The notes under the pieces: generated by a model
Told to the model about the DNA's origin: nothing
Seen by the model: only the letters and a program-made list of their open reading frames with translations
The model's database searches: none
Shown here: positions 45,301 to 56,900 of the stretch, piece by piece
Numbering within the stretch: position 1 is the stretch's first letter
Layout: each line of letters opens with the position of its first letter
Assembly: GCA_021234155.1 (NCBI GenBank)
Contig: JAJEKV010000038.1
Span: 4,524,847 to 4,588,846, forward strand
From: Isoetes taiwanensis
Taxonomy: Eukaryota; Streptophyta; Lycopodiopsida; Isoetales; Isoetaceae
Reading direction: 5' to 3'
Length of the DNA: 64,000 nt
Translations under genes and position numbers: made by a program

Positions 45301-47163
45301 AAGCCAAATGGACGTTGCTGAAGCAAATGGCATTATTAGTCTTGACTTGGAGATCGAAATTGTCCTGCGGCCAACGGTTCTTTGGCTGAGGTTTTACTAT
45401 CTTCTGAAATTGTTGCTGAGGAGGATGATAAAATTCACAGGACTCTAAAAGCTGAAGATACGCAAAGGGTTGAAGTGAAAGTACGTTAACATCGTTCCCT
45501 GTAAAAAGTAATTTTGTATACTTAACTTTTATATAAATATATACTCACAAGCCTTCAATTAAAAAAAAAAAAGGGTACGTTAACATCTCAAGCTGCTTTG
45601 CGAAATTATGGATGGTCCTAGACTCAGAAAATACTGTGTAAATGATCAAACTGATATTCGTGCCTTAAGATACTAAATGCCTAACTTATTGCAGTTTGCA
45701 ATTGATCATGCAAAGTTGGTTCTTTTTGCTTTGGAGAGATGCAATTTTCTGGAACAGAAGGACACTCAAAGTAGTGGCAAAGCAGGACAAGGTGCATTGT
45801 GGGATGATTGTTGTGCATGCATTCTTCTGCTGCAGGCATTAGCATAAGTTCTTGATGATTCTATCTCCCACCAGTCATCCATTGAATTAAAAGCGTCGGC
45901 CAAGCAGATCGCAGACAAGTGGAAATCTGATGTGGATATGTCTGCAGATGGTGCAGATGGCATTCTTCTTTAAATGCACAGGCCTTCCTTCAACTCTTGG
46001 CTAATTTTGATCTTGCTTGAGAGTACAATGAAGATGAATTGTGCAACCTAGCCTTAGCCAGTGCACGACGCAAGCGAACACCTGCACTCTGCAGGGCGTT
46101 TCATTTGCCTAGTCACACAAACATGCTTTTCTGAGCTCAGGTTGTTATGTGGCCATTGTAGCTCTGCCTGCCTTTATATGGAAACTTCTTTTGCCATTTA
46201 AGTTATCCAATTTTGCTGCACCTCTGTACTAGATTTCATGCCCAGCGGCAGCCCTTGATTTTCCATATCTTATTTGTTTAATTGATAACTACATGCATTT
46301 AACTTGAATTATTGTCTTTCTTGGATTGAGCTTTTGTGCCAGCACTTATTTTGTCTCTAACTCCTTCATCCTATTATTGCACAGTGACAAGTATTGTGGA
46401 TAAACTTGCAAAAGAAGAAAAGATGTTGAGGCATTGTCTGCTGCCAAGGATTTTTGATGTTTTGGAACAAGCACAGCATGTTGCTTTACTAAAAGCATGC
46501 CTCAAAGATGTAAGAAAGACTGTCGAGGCTATGTAGAAATCTGGAAATGTTTCAGTTGCAGTGCAGAGGTATAAACCTAGAACGATGCGAATTCTAATGA
46601 GTAGATTCAAGTTAAGCAATGATCCTAATACGTAGTTTAATGTTAAGTAATGACAAATTTGATGGATATTTTTATCAAAATGAGGCCGCAGCAAAGGAGC
46701 CAGGCCATGTAGAATCTGGAAATGTTTCAGTTGCAGTGCAGGTATAAACCTAGAACCATGCAGATCTTAATGACTAGATTAAGGTTAAGTAATGATCCTA
46801 ATGCGTAGTTTAAGGTTAAGTAATGGCAAATCCGATTGATATTTTCATCAGATTGGGGTCACAGCAAAGGAGCTATCAGTATTGAAGTCTGTTGTCAAGT
46901 GCATAGAAGATTATAATCCGGAATCTAACTATTCTTCGGTGCTACATAGCAGGGTAGTACAATTAGAGAAAGCCAAGTCAGACGCGAAAAGGTCAGGAGG
47001 GTCTGTAGAAGGGCATTTAAAACGTTCACGAGTAAGCGGTGCAGGCAATGGGGCACATACATCTTCAGAAAGGGTTTCCTACCATTCCTTGGGTGGACAA
47101 TTCGGATATGATAGGTGGATCCGGACTGCTTATAGTGGACCTTATGCAGGTGTCAGGACATAC
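45290..47163 (+). pseudogene. FRIGIDA-like protein pseudogene, copy A
   Basis: FRIGIDA-family proteins act in flowering-time control and related chromatin complexes. Exon-like pieces appear in family order: about 45,450-45,670 (LCEIMDGPRLRKYCVNDQTD), 45,696-45,965 after a TTGCAG acceptor (HAKLVLFALER, then CCACILLLQALA and AKQIADKWKSDVD), about 45,975-46,135 (FLQLLANFDLA, then LCNLALASARRKRTPALCRA), 46,390-46,560 (ALLKACLKDVRKT) and 46,865-47,163 (LKSVVKCIEDYNPES, RVVQLEKAKSDAKR). In-frame stops at 45,845 (TAA) and 46,018 (TGA) disable it. A tandem duplication of about 167 bp repeats the exon at 46,540 and 46,709. An 81-bp poly(A) insertion lies at 45,494. Confidence 0.85.
45481..45587 (+). 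mobile_element. 81-bp poly(A)-tailed retroposed insertion, copy A only
   Basis: Insert 45,494-45,574 ends in a 12-A run plus GG and is flanked by a perfect 13-bp duplication GTACGTTAACATC (45,481-45,493 and 45,575-45,587). Copy B has the single uninterrupted site at about 55,207-55,219. It is too short to classify; it could be a SINE tail or a fragment of a transcript. Confidence 0.82.
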
Positions 47164-47293
47164 TAGTAGTAGTGTAGTTAGGGATGGCAAGAAGCAACAC
47201 CGTTGTTTGTCCATCATAGCTTGTGATTCTCATTGGAGTGGGAAGAACTGGAAAAATGATAGCGCTGAATTTGGAAGAGCTGGAAAAATGATA

Positions 47294-49246
47294 CAATGAG
47301 TTTTAGCACTATGCATAACATCCATTGATTTTCTATGTCGCGTACATATGTATGTACAGATTATATATAGCATATCTTGCACTTTGTATAACATCTGATT
47401 ATGTACATATCAATAAAATAAGTTGATCTATATGGATTATTATGGGCTGGAACCATATTTGTCATTGGCATCATACATCAAAACATTGTTGCAGGAAGCC
47501 TAACCCTTGGGTGGGAGGAGGAAAATGAATATATTGGAGATATTCTGTGTAAACACTGCATAGAAGAGCCTGATGGGTGACTCGGATTTTTTTTTCGCTT
47601 TTTTTTTTAATAGGTGCATTTAAACAATAGGACATTAAATTTCTTTAGAAGGCCTTGAGAAAGTTTAAAATGTCTTAAAAAACGTTCAATGCCTAATTAT
47701 TATGAATTATCAGTACTCTCTTTTCTTCGTGGATGATTAAAAAAACATTCAATTCAATTCTTTTCTTCTTTAGTTGTGTGAATTAACCTCCACAACTTGT
47801 GAAATCTGAGAAATTTTTAAGCTATGAAATGAATCTCTATGTTTATACCATTCAATAAGGCCCAAACCAAGTAAATAAGATGAAAAACGAAACAACAAAA
47901 TAACCTAGTAAAAAGGCACGACAGGATGGGGAGATGGTTTGGCGCAGACATCGACGCCTGTGGTAGGGCGGCAGGGTAGGAGGGAAACTGCCCTATCCTC
48001 CCAATCCAGCACTACCGCAGCCCATAATTCCTTGCAAATCATGGATTTCGATGCTGGCAGGGAATTGACATTTGATGCAGAGGTTGTTCCTTTGAATTCA
48101 AGAATCTAAAGCAGGATCAAGGCAGTTCTTCTGGTTCTTTTGCCGGTAAGCCACTAATGTGGCATTTTTTGCTCTTTAGCTTTGGAAGAAGCTCTATATT
48201 ATTTGCTTGAAAATTATGGTGGAAAAGCAAACCTTTAGCAACATATTTTAGGGTAGATCTTTAGCGCTGGAGATGCTAGTCTTCTGCCTTTCTTTTTGCC
48301 TGACGCGTTGAAATGGCGTAGATGCCTATAAGTTAAAGCAAAAATTAGGCAAAGACTAGTAAGTGGTGCACTTTTAGATTCTTGAAGTATTCTAAATATT
48401 TTATTCATGTTCTCTATCAGCCTATTTCTTTCCCTGCTTTCTACTCTTTCTTTCTCCTGCTTTTTTACTCTTTCTTTCTAGCAGAAAGGTCTTAATGATG
48501 TATTTGATGGTCAGAAAGATGGTTCTTGGACAGTGGATTCTTTCGGATTAGTACATAATTATGGAAATTTGAAGGGAAAGACTAGAGACAACATGTTGTA
48601 TGTCAGCTTTGCAGATATGGACTGATTAATTTATTCAGGTTCCTTGGTACTGCTATGCTAAGAACCTCATAACCAAAACAAGTACTGATGCTCAAATGTT
48701 GATATGTTTGAGTGAGAGCTTGCGCGGTACTGATGCCTAAGCTTCATTCTATTTTGCTTCTTTCATACATATATGGAGCTATGCTTTTGCTACGATGGAG
48801 ATTCGTTTGTACTTAGCAAGATCAGATTTCCATTCTTGTTTCAATTGATTCTCTTTGTAATTTTTCCTTCAATAATGCAATTGTACTTCTTCCATCCACA
48901 CTTGGTAAAGTTGATGAGATGTCACGAACCCAATGAATCCACTACGTGCGCCTTGTTGGAATTACAATTCTTAGGGACGTGTGCATCATTCACATGTAGG
49001 TAACAGAAGAATGAAATTAACAAAAAGATGAAGAAAAGGAATGGGTGAGAAGAAAAGTAAGGCTGATGTACAACAGACGCATTAGTGAACAAGAGATTGG
49101 ATGAAAAGAAATGTTCCCAAAGACAGGGTCTTCAATAAATATCTGAAGAAGAAAAGCCAGTTAAAGTTTGGTAATGCAAATAAGTGCAAAATGTAGACAA
49201 GCTTAAATAAAGAGAACGTTGAATAAGTTCCTTTTCCACTATTTTG
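47294..49246. other. Spacer between the duplicated blocks
   Basis: AT-rich, with no recognised gene. A short frame at 48,046 (MDFDAGRELTFDAEVVPLNS) and pyrimidine runs (48,430-48,480) suggest decayed exons or introns. Nothing repeats elsewhere in the window. Confidence 0.3.
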
Positions 49247-50197
49247 GTAACCCTATTGCACAACATACATCAGCATGTCTGTTCTTGTCCAACCCTCATG
49301 ACATCCTTGGAATTGAGACCACCTCAATAAATCAAGCTATATTGCTATTTTATAAAACAAAACTTCAACTTAATCTATTTGCCATTTTTCTATATATTTA
49401 TAAAAAGTTGAACAGCTTGATACTAGCCAGCAAAGAACTGTGAAAGAGAACTCACATTTTGGTTTCTTGAACATTCCCTTTCTGCCATCCAAACTCAAAG
49501 TTAGCTAAATAGAAGTCTGTCAAACGCAGTTTTAGTGTTTCAGTAGGCACAGATAAAGAACTCATCTAACGAAAGAGTTAATTTATGGCCTCTAGAAGTT
49601 GGACATGAGATAAACCATAGATTAAAAAATCTTTGCCATAGTGAGAAGATTTGGGACAAGCATATAATGAGAAATGTGGCAGCTTAGATGTGAGTGTATT
49701 ATGTATTCTTATAGACTACTATAGTGGGCAATACAAAGAGAGAATGCTCGAGTTTGTATATTCTTTGTAGATGTATGTGAATCTTTTGTTCCATCTCATA
49801 AGATTTGACTGAGCTGTATAAAGATCCAAAAAATGTCTTTGATGGGGTATGTGTCATATGTGACAACCGTCATACTATTCGTTTACAAAGTCTAAGCCTA
49901 ATACCTAGAACAAGAAAGGGTTGATTATGGGTATGAAATAGAAAAGACAAAAGCCTCCCTTAGATGACATGAGCTTCAGGATGGTAGGATGGTGACTCTT
50001 CTTGGTTCTTACTGAAGACAGACTGCACTGCACTATTTAGAAGAACAAGGTTTTTGCAATGCATAATGTTAGACAGGAAATTGACCAGACACTTGGAAAA
50101 GGCTGTAGCTGGACAAAACTCTCTTATTTAAATAATCTTACCTCTATCTTTTTTCTTCTAATTTTCTCGGGCCCTATCAATTTTTGCATTCAGAAAA

Positions 50198-50288
50198 GTT
50201 CCACCAAGAGGTGGTTTCCAGGTGGGAAAGGCTGCGAGTGGCGGCACTGTCAGCCGGTTCCCATCTGGAAACCATCGATTGACAGAAC
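50198..50288. repeat. Fold-back element 1, copy B
   Basis: Partner of 40,176-40,266 with the same arms (GGTTTCCAGGTGGGAA / TTCCCATCTGGAAACC). Confidence 0.65.
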
Positions 50289-50549
50289 ATTTTCAAACGT
50301 AAGCCACGTGTAGTCAATGGTTTCCGAACACGTGTCACATCTTCCAGATCAACACCCTTGTTTGAGTCATTCTGGAAGTGAAAGCAGAGTGCATTCTGAC
50401 AGCGATGGCCGTCTTGGCCTTCGGCGTTAGCAGTAAAAAGCTTGTGCCTTGCAGTGGATGACTGTATAGAAGCGATTAAGATGGCCATGCATCCAATCCG
50501 TGCATTCTAACAGAGATTTTTCGTGGCTCTGTTGGATTCGGTGAGAAGC

Positions 50550-50870
50550 TTGTAATCTATGGGCTTCATAAGAAAGGGTTGCCATTTCTGCTCCGGCGCC
50601 AAGGTGGTTGCAAGCGAGCAAGTATGGGAAAGGGCGGCAAAGCTTTGGAAGCTTTGGAGGCCATAGCTTTGGCTGGCGCTTCTTATCACAAAGGAGCTGC
50701 CGTGAAATGCTTGAGTTACTGAAGGGAAGCATGGTGAGCGGCACCGCTTAGAGTAGGTAAACCAAGAAATTACCATAAATAAATAAATAATGCAAGAAAA
50801 AAAGTGGAAACCATTGGGTACCCGTGATTTACGCTGAGGTGAAGGTGCCAAGTGCTAAGAAACCTGCCGG
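50550..50870. repeat. Three-copy sequence, copy B
   Basis: Shares GCTTGTAATCTATGGGC and about 320 bp with 40,578 and 15,603. Confidence 0.6.
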
Positions 50871-50875
50871 CTGGA

Positions 50876-50969
50876 GAGGTTTCCGGCCATAAACCGGTAG
50901 GCGGCACCGCCACGAGCGGCATTAGCCGTGATGAACGCCCCCTCTTGCCGGCTTATGGCCAAAAACCTC
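50876..50969. repeat. Fold-back element 2, copy B
   Basis: GAGGTTTCCGGCCATAAACC pairs with the complement at 50,948-50,969. The partner is at 40,901-40,994. Confidence 0.72.
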
Positions 50970-52620
50970 GAGAGCTGGCAGGCTCCCTCACCTAAGGCAC
51001 AGGGAGTCGAAAATTCCGGTAACGTGGTCGGTAAGGTATTTTTTTGTTCTCAACTTCCATTTCTTTCTCTCCTTTTGTCGTGCAATGATGGCGGAGTTCC
51101 GGAGCTTCGACATTGGCGATCTTCATTGTCGCCGAGGCGCTTGCTAATATGTTTGATTTTTTCAGCTGCTGGAGCTTAGAGCTATCTCTGGAGCGATTAC
51201 TTGTTTTCAAATGGAGGAGTTTTTTACTTTTTTTGGCTCAATCTTGTTGCTGAAGGTTCCTTCAGATCTTTATCTTCGATTCATCTTCTGTTCTTGAGGT
51301 TTCTTTTTGATATCTCTGATTTCTATAGGTTCTTGCTTTCCAGTAGTAGAACAGAGGCATTGTTCTATGCCTGCCTATGGTGCCTGTATCTGACGTTAAA
51401 GAACTCCATTTAGATGTTAAATGGAGGAAATATGCGGATATGGTTGGAACTACTCTGTTCGAAGCATCATCTAGGTCTTCTACAGAAAGGGCTTCACAAC
51501 TCTTTTTGATCTGTTATCTTTATTGTTGATGAGAGAAATATCTTGTAAAGTTTTTATGATCAATTGTGAATAACTGTATTCAAAGGTTTCTTGTACTAGT
51601 TTATAACCTGTTTTTGGCGGCACTCTAAGCGGCGCTGCCGGGAAACCCCGGGGCCAAAAATTACCCGTTTTAAATAAATAGTAAAAAATCGTAAAATTTT
51701 AAACTATCGGCAGTTTATGTGGCATAAAATTTCAAAAAAAAGGGGGGTTGTATTCGGGCGGAGTGCTAAAAATTATGCAAACACACTCTCGAGTCAGGAA
51801 AGAGCAACTTTCCATGGGCAACACGTGTCAGGGTTCAAAAAAAACCCGAATAAACCCTTTGTCTGTCTGGTCCATTTTTTAAATTGCCGGTATCAGCAAA
51901 TTGGAAAAGGGACCTACTTCTTGCATATTTGAGAAGGTGCAAGGGAAAATCTTGTTGAAAGTAAACAGTAGGAGAAAAAATCCGGTCCATCTCTAAGCAG
52001 GCAAGGGTGTTTTTAGTAGTATAAGTATATAGATGTAATTCGAATAATAACATAACATATTATTAATAGATTATGGATCCTAAAAAGGGGAAAAACATTA
52101 AAAAAAAAAGGAGAAGCAATTAGGTTTGGAAAAGAATCGTGGACGTTTTTGGAGTGGCAACAGAGAGGAAAGCAGGGAGCTCTTGCCGCCTTTAGCGATG
52201 GAGCTCCATTTCCCGCCTTCAATTAAGCAAGGTCTGCTGCCAAGATTTTCGTTTCCAGCCAGGCCAGCCCTCCATCATTAATGGAAGTTCAAAAAAGAAA
52301 GACATGGCATAGAAAAAGGAATCGAAATAGCTGGAAGAGGAGATGTTACCTGACAGGATCAATTTTTGTTTTACAGCCTCCTCCATTTTTCAGAGCATTA
52401 AAAGTCTGTGCTTGCGTGATACTTGGTTTTGGAGATCTACTAAGTTCAGGTATTGTATATCAATGTTAACCTTTAATCTCTTTCAAGCATGCATGTAAAT
52501 AAATGAATGGGTTTCATCAAATCTTTATCTTATGCATGTATGCACCATGCAACAGAAGCAGGAATGAAAGCCAAGAAGAGGAGAAACAATCGTATTCAAG
52601 GGCCAAATGTCCTTGACTTT
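50970..52620. other. Non-coding stretch of block B
   Basis: Colinear with 40,995-42,880 minus the LINE-like insertion. No gene identified. Confidence 0.35.
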
Positions 52621-52623
52621 TAT

Positions 52624-54787
52624 AAGAAAATGAAAGCAAGGATAATGAAGAAGATGAGAAGGAAAATATTGGTGAGAACCAGGCTGCAGAAGTAGAGATG
52701 AATCGCAAAGCCAAAGCAACATTTCAGAACAAATGGTTTAAGATTTGGGAATGGATGAGATATGATAAGGATCTTGATGTTGTATTTTGAACAATATGTG
52801 AAGCTTATGCCATTGGAGGTATGCACTTTCAAGCTTGCAATTTCTAACTGTTATTTCTTATATTGACTATTGAAATCATGTAGATCACAATAAATTTGCA
52901 AAAGGAGGCTCAAGGAACTTCAAGACTTCTAGCTACACTGAGCATGCTGCATGTAGTGTCCATATTACAGCAGAAGTAAGAAAGTTAGATGCTACCAAAG
53001 CTCAGAAGCCAGTTGTAGTGGCCATTCAAAAAATGCACGTCTGTTGATGGGGCTATTTTGAACCTATTTAGGGTGGCATATACTGTGGCTGCAAGGAGTT
53101 GGTCCTTTGCAACTTCCAGCATGCCATTCAAGTATTGGAGATTACAGGTTCTTCTATTACAAGACAATTATATCATAATGATATAGCTTGCCAAGAATAT
53201 ATCTGTTGTATAGGCAAAAGTTTGAATTCATCTTTGTTTACAAGTTTGAAAGCAGGTCCGTTCTTTGGAGTACAAGTAGATGAATCAACAGATATTGCAA
53301 CACACTCACATCTGGTCATATGCATTAGTTATTTGGATGATGGTGGTGAGCCCAAACGGAATTTTTTGTGTAGAGGCTGATGCAGCATCATTATTTCATG
53401 CTATAGTGGAATGTTTGCATGGATTTAGGTTAGACATGACTAAATTTGTTGGATTTGGATCGGATGGTGTATCCACCATGACAGGCAAGAGGACGGGTGT
53501 TGCTGCCAGATTAAAAGAAGTATCCTTTCTTGACGTCCATTCATTACATTGCACATCGTGCAAATTTGGCTGTATTAGATGTATCAAAGATGGAAGGGAT
53601 GGACTGATTACAACAGATTGAAAGCCTTGTGAATGCCCTTGCTTCACACTTCTCATGTAGTAGCCAAAGGCTAGAAAAATTACAGGGGCTGCTAGAGGAG
53701 TTTGCATGCGATATCTTACGTGTGGAATGCATCCAGCAGACCCGTTGATTGAGCCTCCATAATGCGATAAGCAAAGTTTATGAGGATTTGCCTGCAATTT
53801 TAAGGTATTCTGAAACTTACCGTCGTGATATTTTTGTGAAATTGGCTGATTTTAGGACCATATACTTGCCGCACTACTTAGCAGACATACTTGGAGGTCT
53901 AACGATACTAAGTAAATTGTTTCAAGCGGATTATATTGATGTTACTTGCATGCAAGAACATGTGGACATTGCAATTATGGCAATACGTGCATATTACGTG
54001 AATGAACCTGAAGCTGATCTGAATGCATGTGTACGAGATACATGAGGATACCCCATAATTTCTGATTATGGGCCTCTTGGAGGATGGCTAATAGCTTTAA
54101 GGTCTTCAATTCGATGGAATACATATAGAGAATTTTGCATCACAAGGGATGAGTAGGGATTTGATCTAGAAGATGCTATTGGAAAGCAAAAAAAAATTTG
54201 TTGATGCTATTTGTAAATCTTTTAGAGTGCAGGTTTGCTGATGAGTGTGTTTAAAAGCATTTTAAAGTGCTTGCTCCATTGAATTTTCCAAAAAGTGCAG
54301 GTTTGTCAAAGATGTTTGGGCAGGCCAGTCTAGAAGACCTTATAAATTTCTATGGTACATCTAAGAATTTGAGAGGTTCAGAAGAGAAGATACCAGCTTT
54401 GATTAATTCTGATGTACTACAAAGGGAATATGCTGATTAGAAGATCCATGCCACTGCAAATTGGCTGCATAAAAACATTGAAGAAGTAGTTTGATCATTG
54501 CATCAAATCCTTTCAACAATGACAGGTTCAAGAATATTTTGATATTATTGCAGGTTGCATTAGTAAAGTGTGCAAGTAATGCAATATGTGAGAGGGTATT
54601 TAACACACGAAGAAGTATAAAAGATAGATGGCATCCTCATCTGGGCATTGACAGCTTAAATGCATGCATTGGTATAACAATAAATGGTCTAAAATCAGCT
54701 AAAGACTTTGATTTTGACGAAAGCATTCAGATTTGGAAGACAAAAGCAAATCGCCATGTCACACTGGAAATCCAAATAGTCACTTGA
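52624..54787 (+). pseudogene. hAT transposase pseudogene, copy B
   Basis: Same structure as copy A. The zinc-finger block has lost one Cys (a TGA replaces the Cys codon at about 52,788). The frame 53,280-53,621 is continuous where copy A is frameshifted (ADAASLFHAIVECLHGFRLD). The TRWLS hallmark again has TGA for Trp (53,746). The dimerisation segment 54,491-54,787 is open here, reading ALVKCASNAICERVFNTRRS. Inactivation at TRWLS therefore predates the duplication. Confidence 0.85.
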
Positions 54788-54812
54788 TGTAAATGTTTAG
54801 ACTTATGCACTG

Positions 54813-55023
54813 TTTTTGGGTTGCCCCTAGGGGGGCAAACCCTCGCTTATGTGGGTTTGTGACATATCCTAGATATATGCTGGAATATACCTAGGATATG
54901 GTGGTGACTGCTCCAAACCTATTCTTCTCTATAAACTGGTGGTCACCTCCGTTTTGGATCGTGGATGTTTCAACCGGGTAACTTGGCAAGGCAGACCGAA
55001 GCTTCACTCTGATGCAACTACAG
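54813..55023. repeat. 210-bp dispersed element, copy 2 of 3
   Basis: Colinear with 45,088-45,300, with the same GCATATCCTAG ... CTAGGATATG inverted pair. Confidence 0.8.
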
Positions 55024-56773
55024 CCAAGCCAAATGGACGTTGCTGAAGCAAATGGCATTATTAGTCTTGACTCGGAGATCGAAATTGCTTCTGCGGCCAA
55101 CGGTTCTTTGGCTGAGGTTTTACTATCTTTTGAAATTGTTACCGAGGAGGATGATAAAATTCACAGGACTCTAAAAGCTGAAGATACGCAAAGGGTTGAA
55201 GTGAAAGTACGTTAACATCTCATGCTACTTTGCGAAATTATGGATGGTTCTAGACTCAGAAAATACTGTGTAAACGATCAAACTGATATTCGTGCCTTGA
55301 GATACTAAATGCCTAGCTTATTGCTGTTTGCAATTGATCCTGCAAAGTTGGTTCTTTTTGCTTTGGAGAGATGCAATTTTCCGGAACAGAAGGACACTCA
55401 AAGTAGTGGAAAAGCAAGACAAGGTGCATTGTGGGATGATTGTTGTGCATGCATTCTTCTGCTGCAGGCATTAGCATAAGCTCTTGATGATTCTATCTCC
55501 CCACCAGTCATCCATTGAATTAAAAGCGTCGGCCAAGCAGATCGCAGAGAAGTGGAAATCCGATGTGGATATGTCTGCAGATGGTGCAAATGGCATTCAT
55601 CTTTAAATGCACATGTCTTCCTTCAACTCTTGGCTAATTTTGATCTTGCTTAAGAGTACAATGAAGATGAATTGTGCAACCTGGTCTTAGCCAGTGCACT
55701 CTGCAGGGCGTTTCATTTGCCTAGTCACACAAACATGCTTTTCTGAGCTCAGGTTGTTATGTGGCCATTGTAGCTCTGCCTGCCTTTATATGGAAACCTC
55801 TTTTGCCATTTAAGTTATCCAATTTTGCTGCACCTCTGCACTAGATTTCATGGCCAACGGCAGCCCTTGATTTTCCACTATCTTATATGTTTAATTGATA
55901 ACTACGAGCATTTAACTTGAATTATTGTCTTTCTTGGATTGAGCTTTTGTGCCAGCACTTATTTTGTCTCTAACTCCTTCATCCTATTATTGCACAGTGA
56001 CAGGTATTGTGGATAAACTTGCAAAAGAAGGAAAGATGTTGAGGCATTGTCTTCTGCCAAGGCTTTTGATGTTTTGGAAAAAGCACAGCCTGTTGCTTTA
56101 CTAAAAGCATGCCTCAAAGATGTAAGAAAGACTGTCCAGACCATGTAGAAATCTGGAAATGTTTCAGTTGCAGTGCAGGTATAAACCTAAAACCATGCAA
56201 ATTCTAATGAGTAGATTCAAGTTAAGTAATGATCCTAATACGTAGTTTAATGTTAAGTAATGACAAATTTGATGGATATTTTTATCAAAATGAGGCCGCA
56301 GCAAAGGAGCCAGGCCATGTAGAATCTGGAAATGTTTCAGTTGCAGTGCAGGTATAAACTTAGAACCATGTAGATCTTAATGACTATATTAAGGTTAAGT
56401 AATGATCCTAATGCATAGTTTAAGGTTAAGTAATGGCAAATCCGATTGATATTTTCATCAGATTGGGGTCACAGCAAAGGAGCTGTCAGTATTGAAGTCT
56501 GTTGTCAAGTGCATAGAAGATTATAATCTGGAATCTAACTATTCTTCGGCGTTGCGTAGAAGGGTAGTACAATTAGAGAAAGCCAAGTCAGAGAAAAGGT
56601 CAGAAGGGTCTGTAGAAGGACATTTAAAATGTTCACGAGTAAGCGGTGCAGGCAATGGGGCACATACATCTTTAGAAAGGGTTCCCTACCATTCCTTGGG
56701 TGGACAATCCGGATATGATAGGCGGATCCGGACTGCTTATAGTGGACCTTATGCAGGTGTCAGGACATACTAG
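55010..56773 (+). pseudogene. FRIGIDA-like protein pseudogene, copy B
   Basis: Same exon-like order as copy A. The first open piece (55,012-55,215) reads MQLQPSQMDVAEANGIISLD and ends VEVKVR. The TAA at 55,477 matches copy A. At the codon where copy A has TGA (46,018), copy B has TAA (55,651), so that stop is also ancestral with a later third-base change. The internal exon duplication is present. The last exon reads LSVLKSVVKCIEDYNLES. No 81-bp insertion. Confidence 0.85.
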
Positions 56774-56900
56774 TAGTAGTGTAGTTAGGGATGGCAAGAA
56801 GCAACACCGTTGTTTGTCCATCATAGCTTGTGATTCTCATTGGAGTGGGAAGAGCTGGAAAAATGATAGCGCTGAATTTGGAAGAGCTGGAAAAATGATA

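Larger units (their letters stand above)
39198..47293. repeat. 8-kb duplicated block, copy A
   Basis: Direct repeat of 49,247-56,900, starting GTAACCCTATTG and ending GGAAAAATGATA. Differences are mainly single substitutions plus a few insertions, unlike the indel-rich chromovirus pair. It carries fold-backs, a dead hAT gene and a FRIGIDA-like pseudogene. Confidence 0.92.
49247..56900. repeat. 8-kb duplicated block, copy B
   Basis: Direct repeat of 39,198-47,293. It lacks the LINE-like and 81-bp insertions of copy A, so it shows the pre-insertion state at both sites. It ends at GGAAAAATGATA. Confidence 0.92.
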
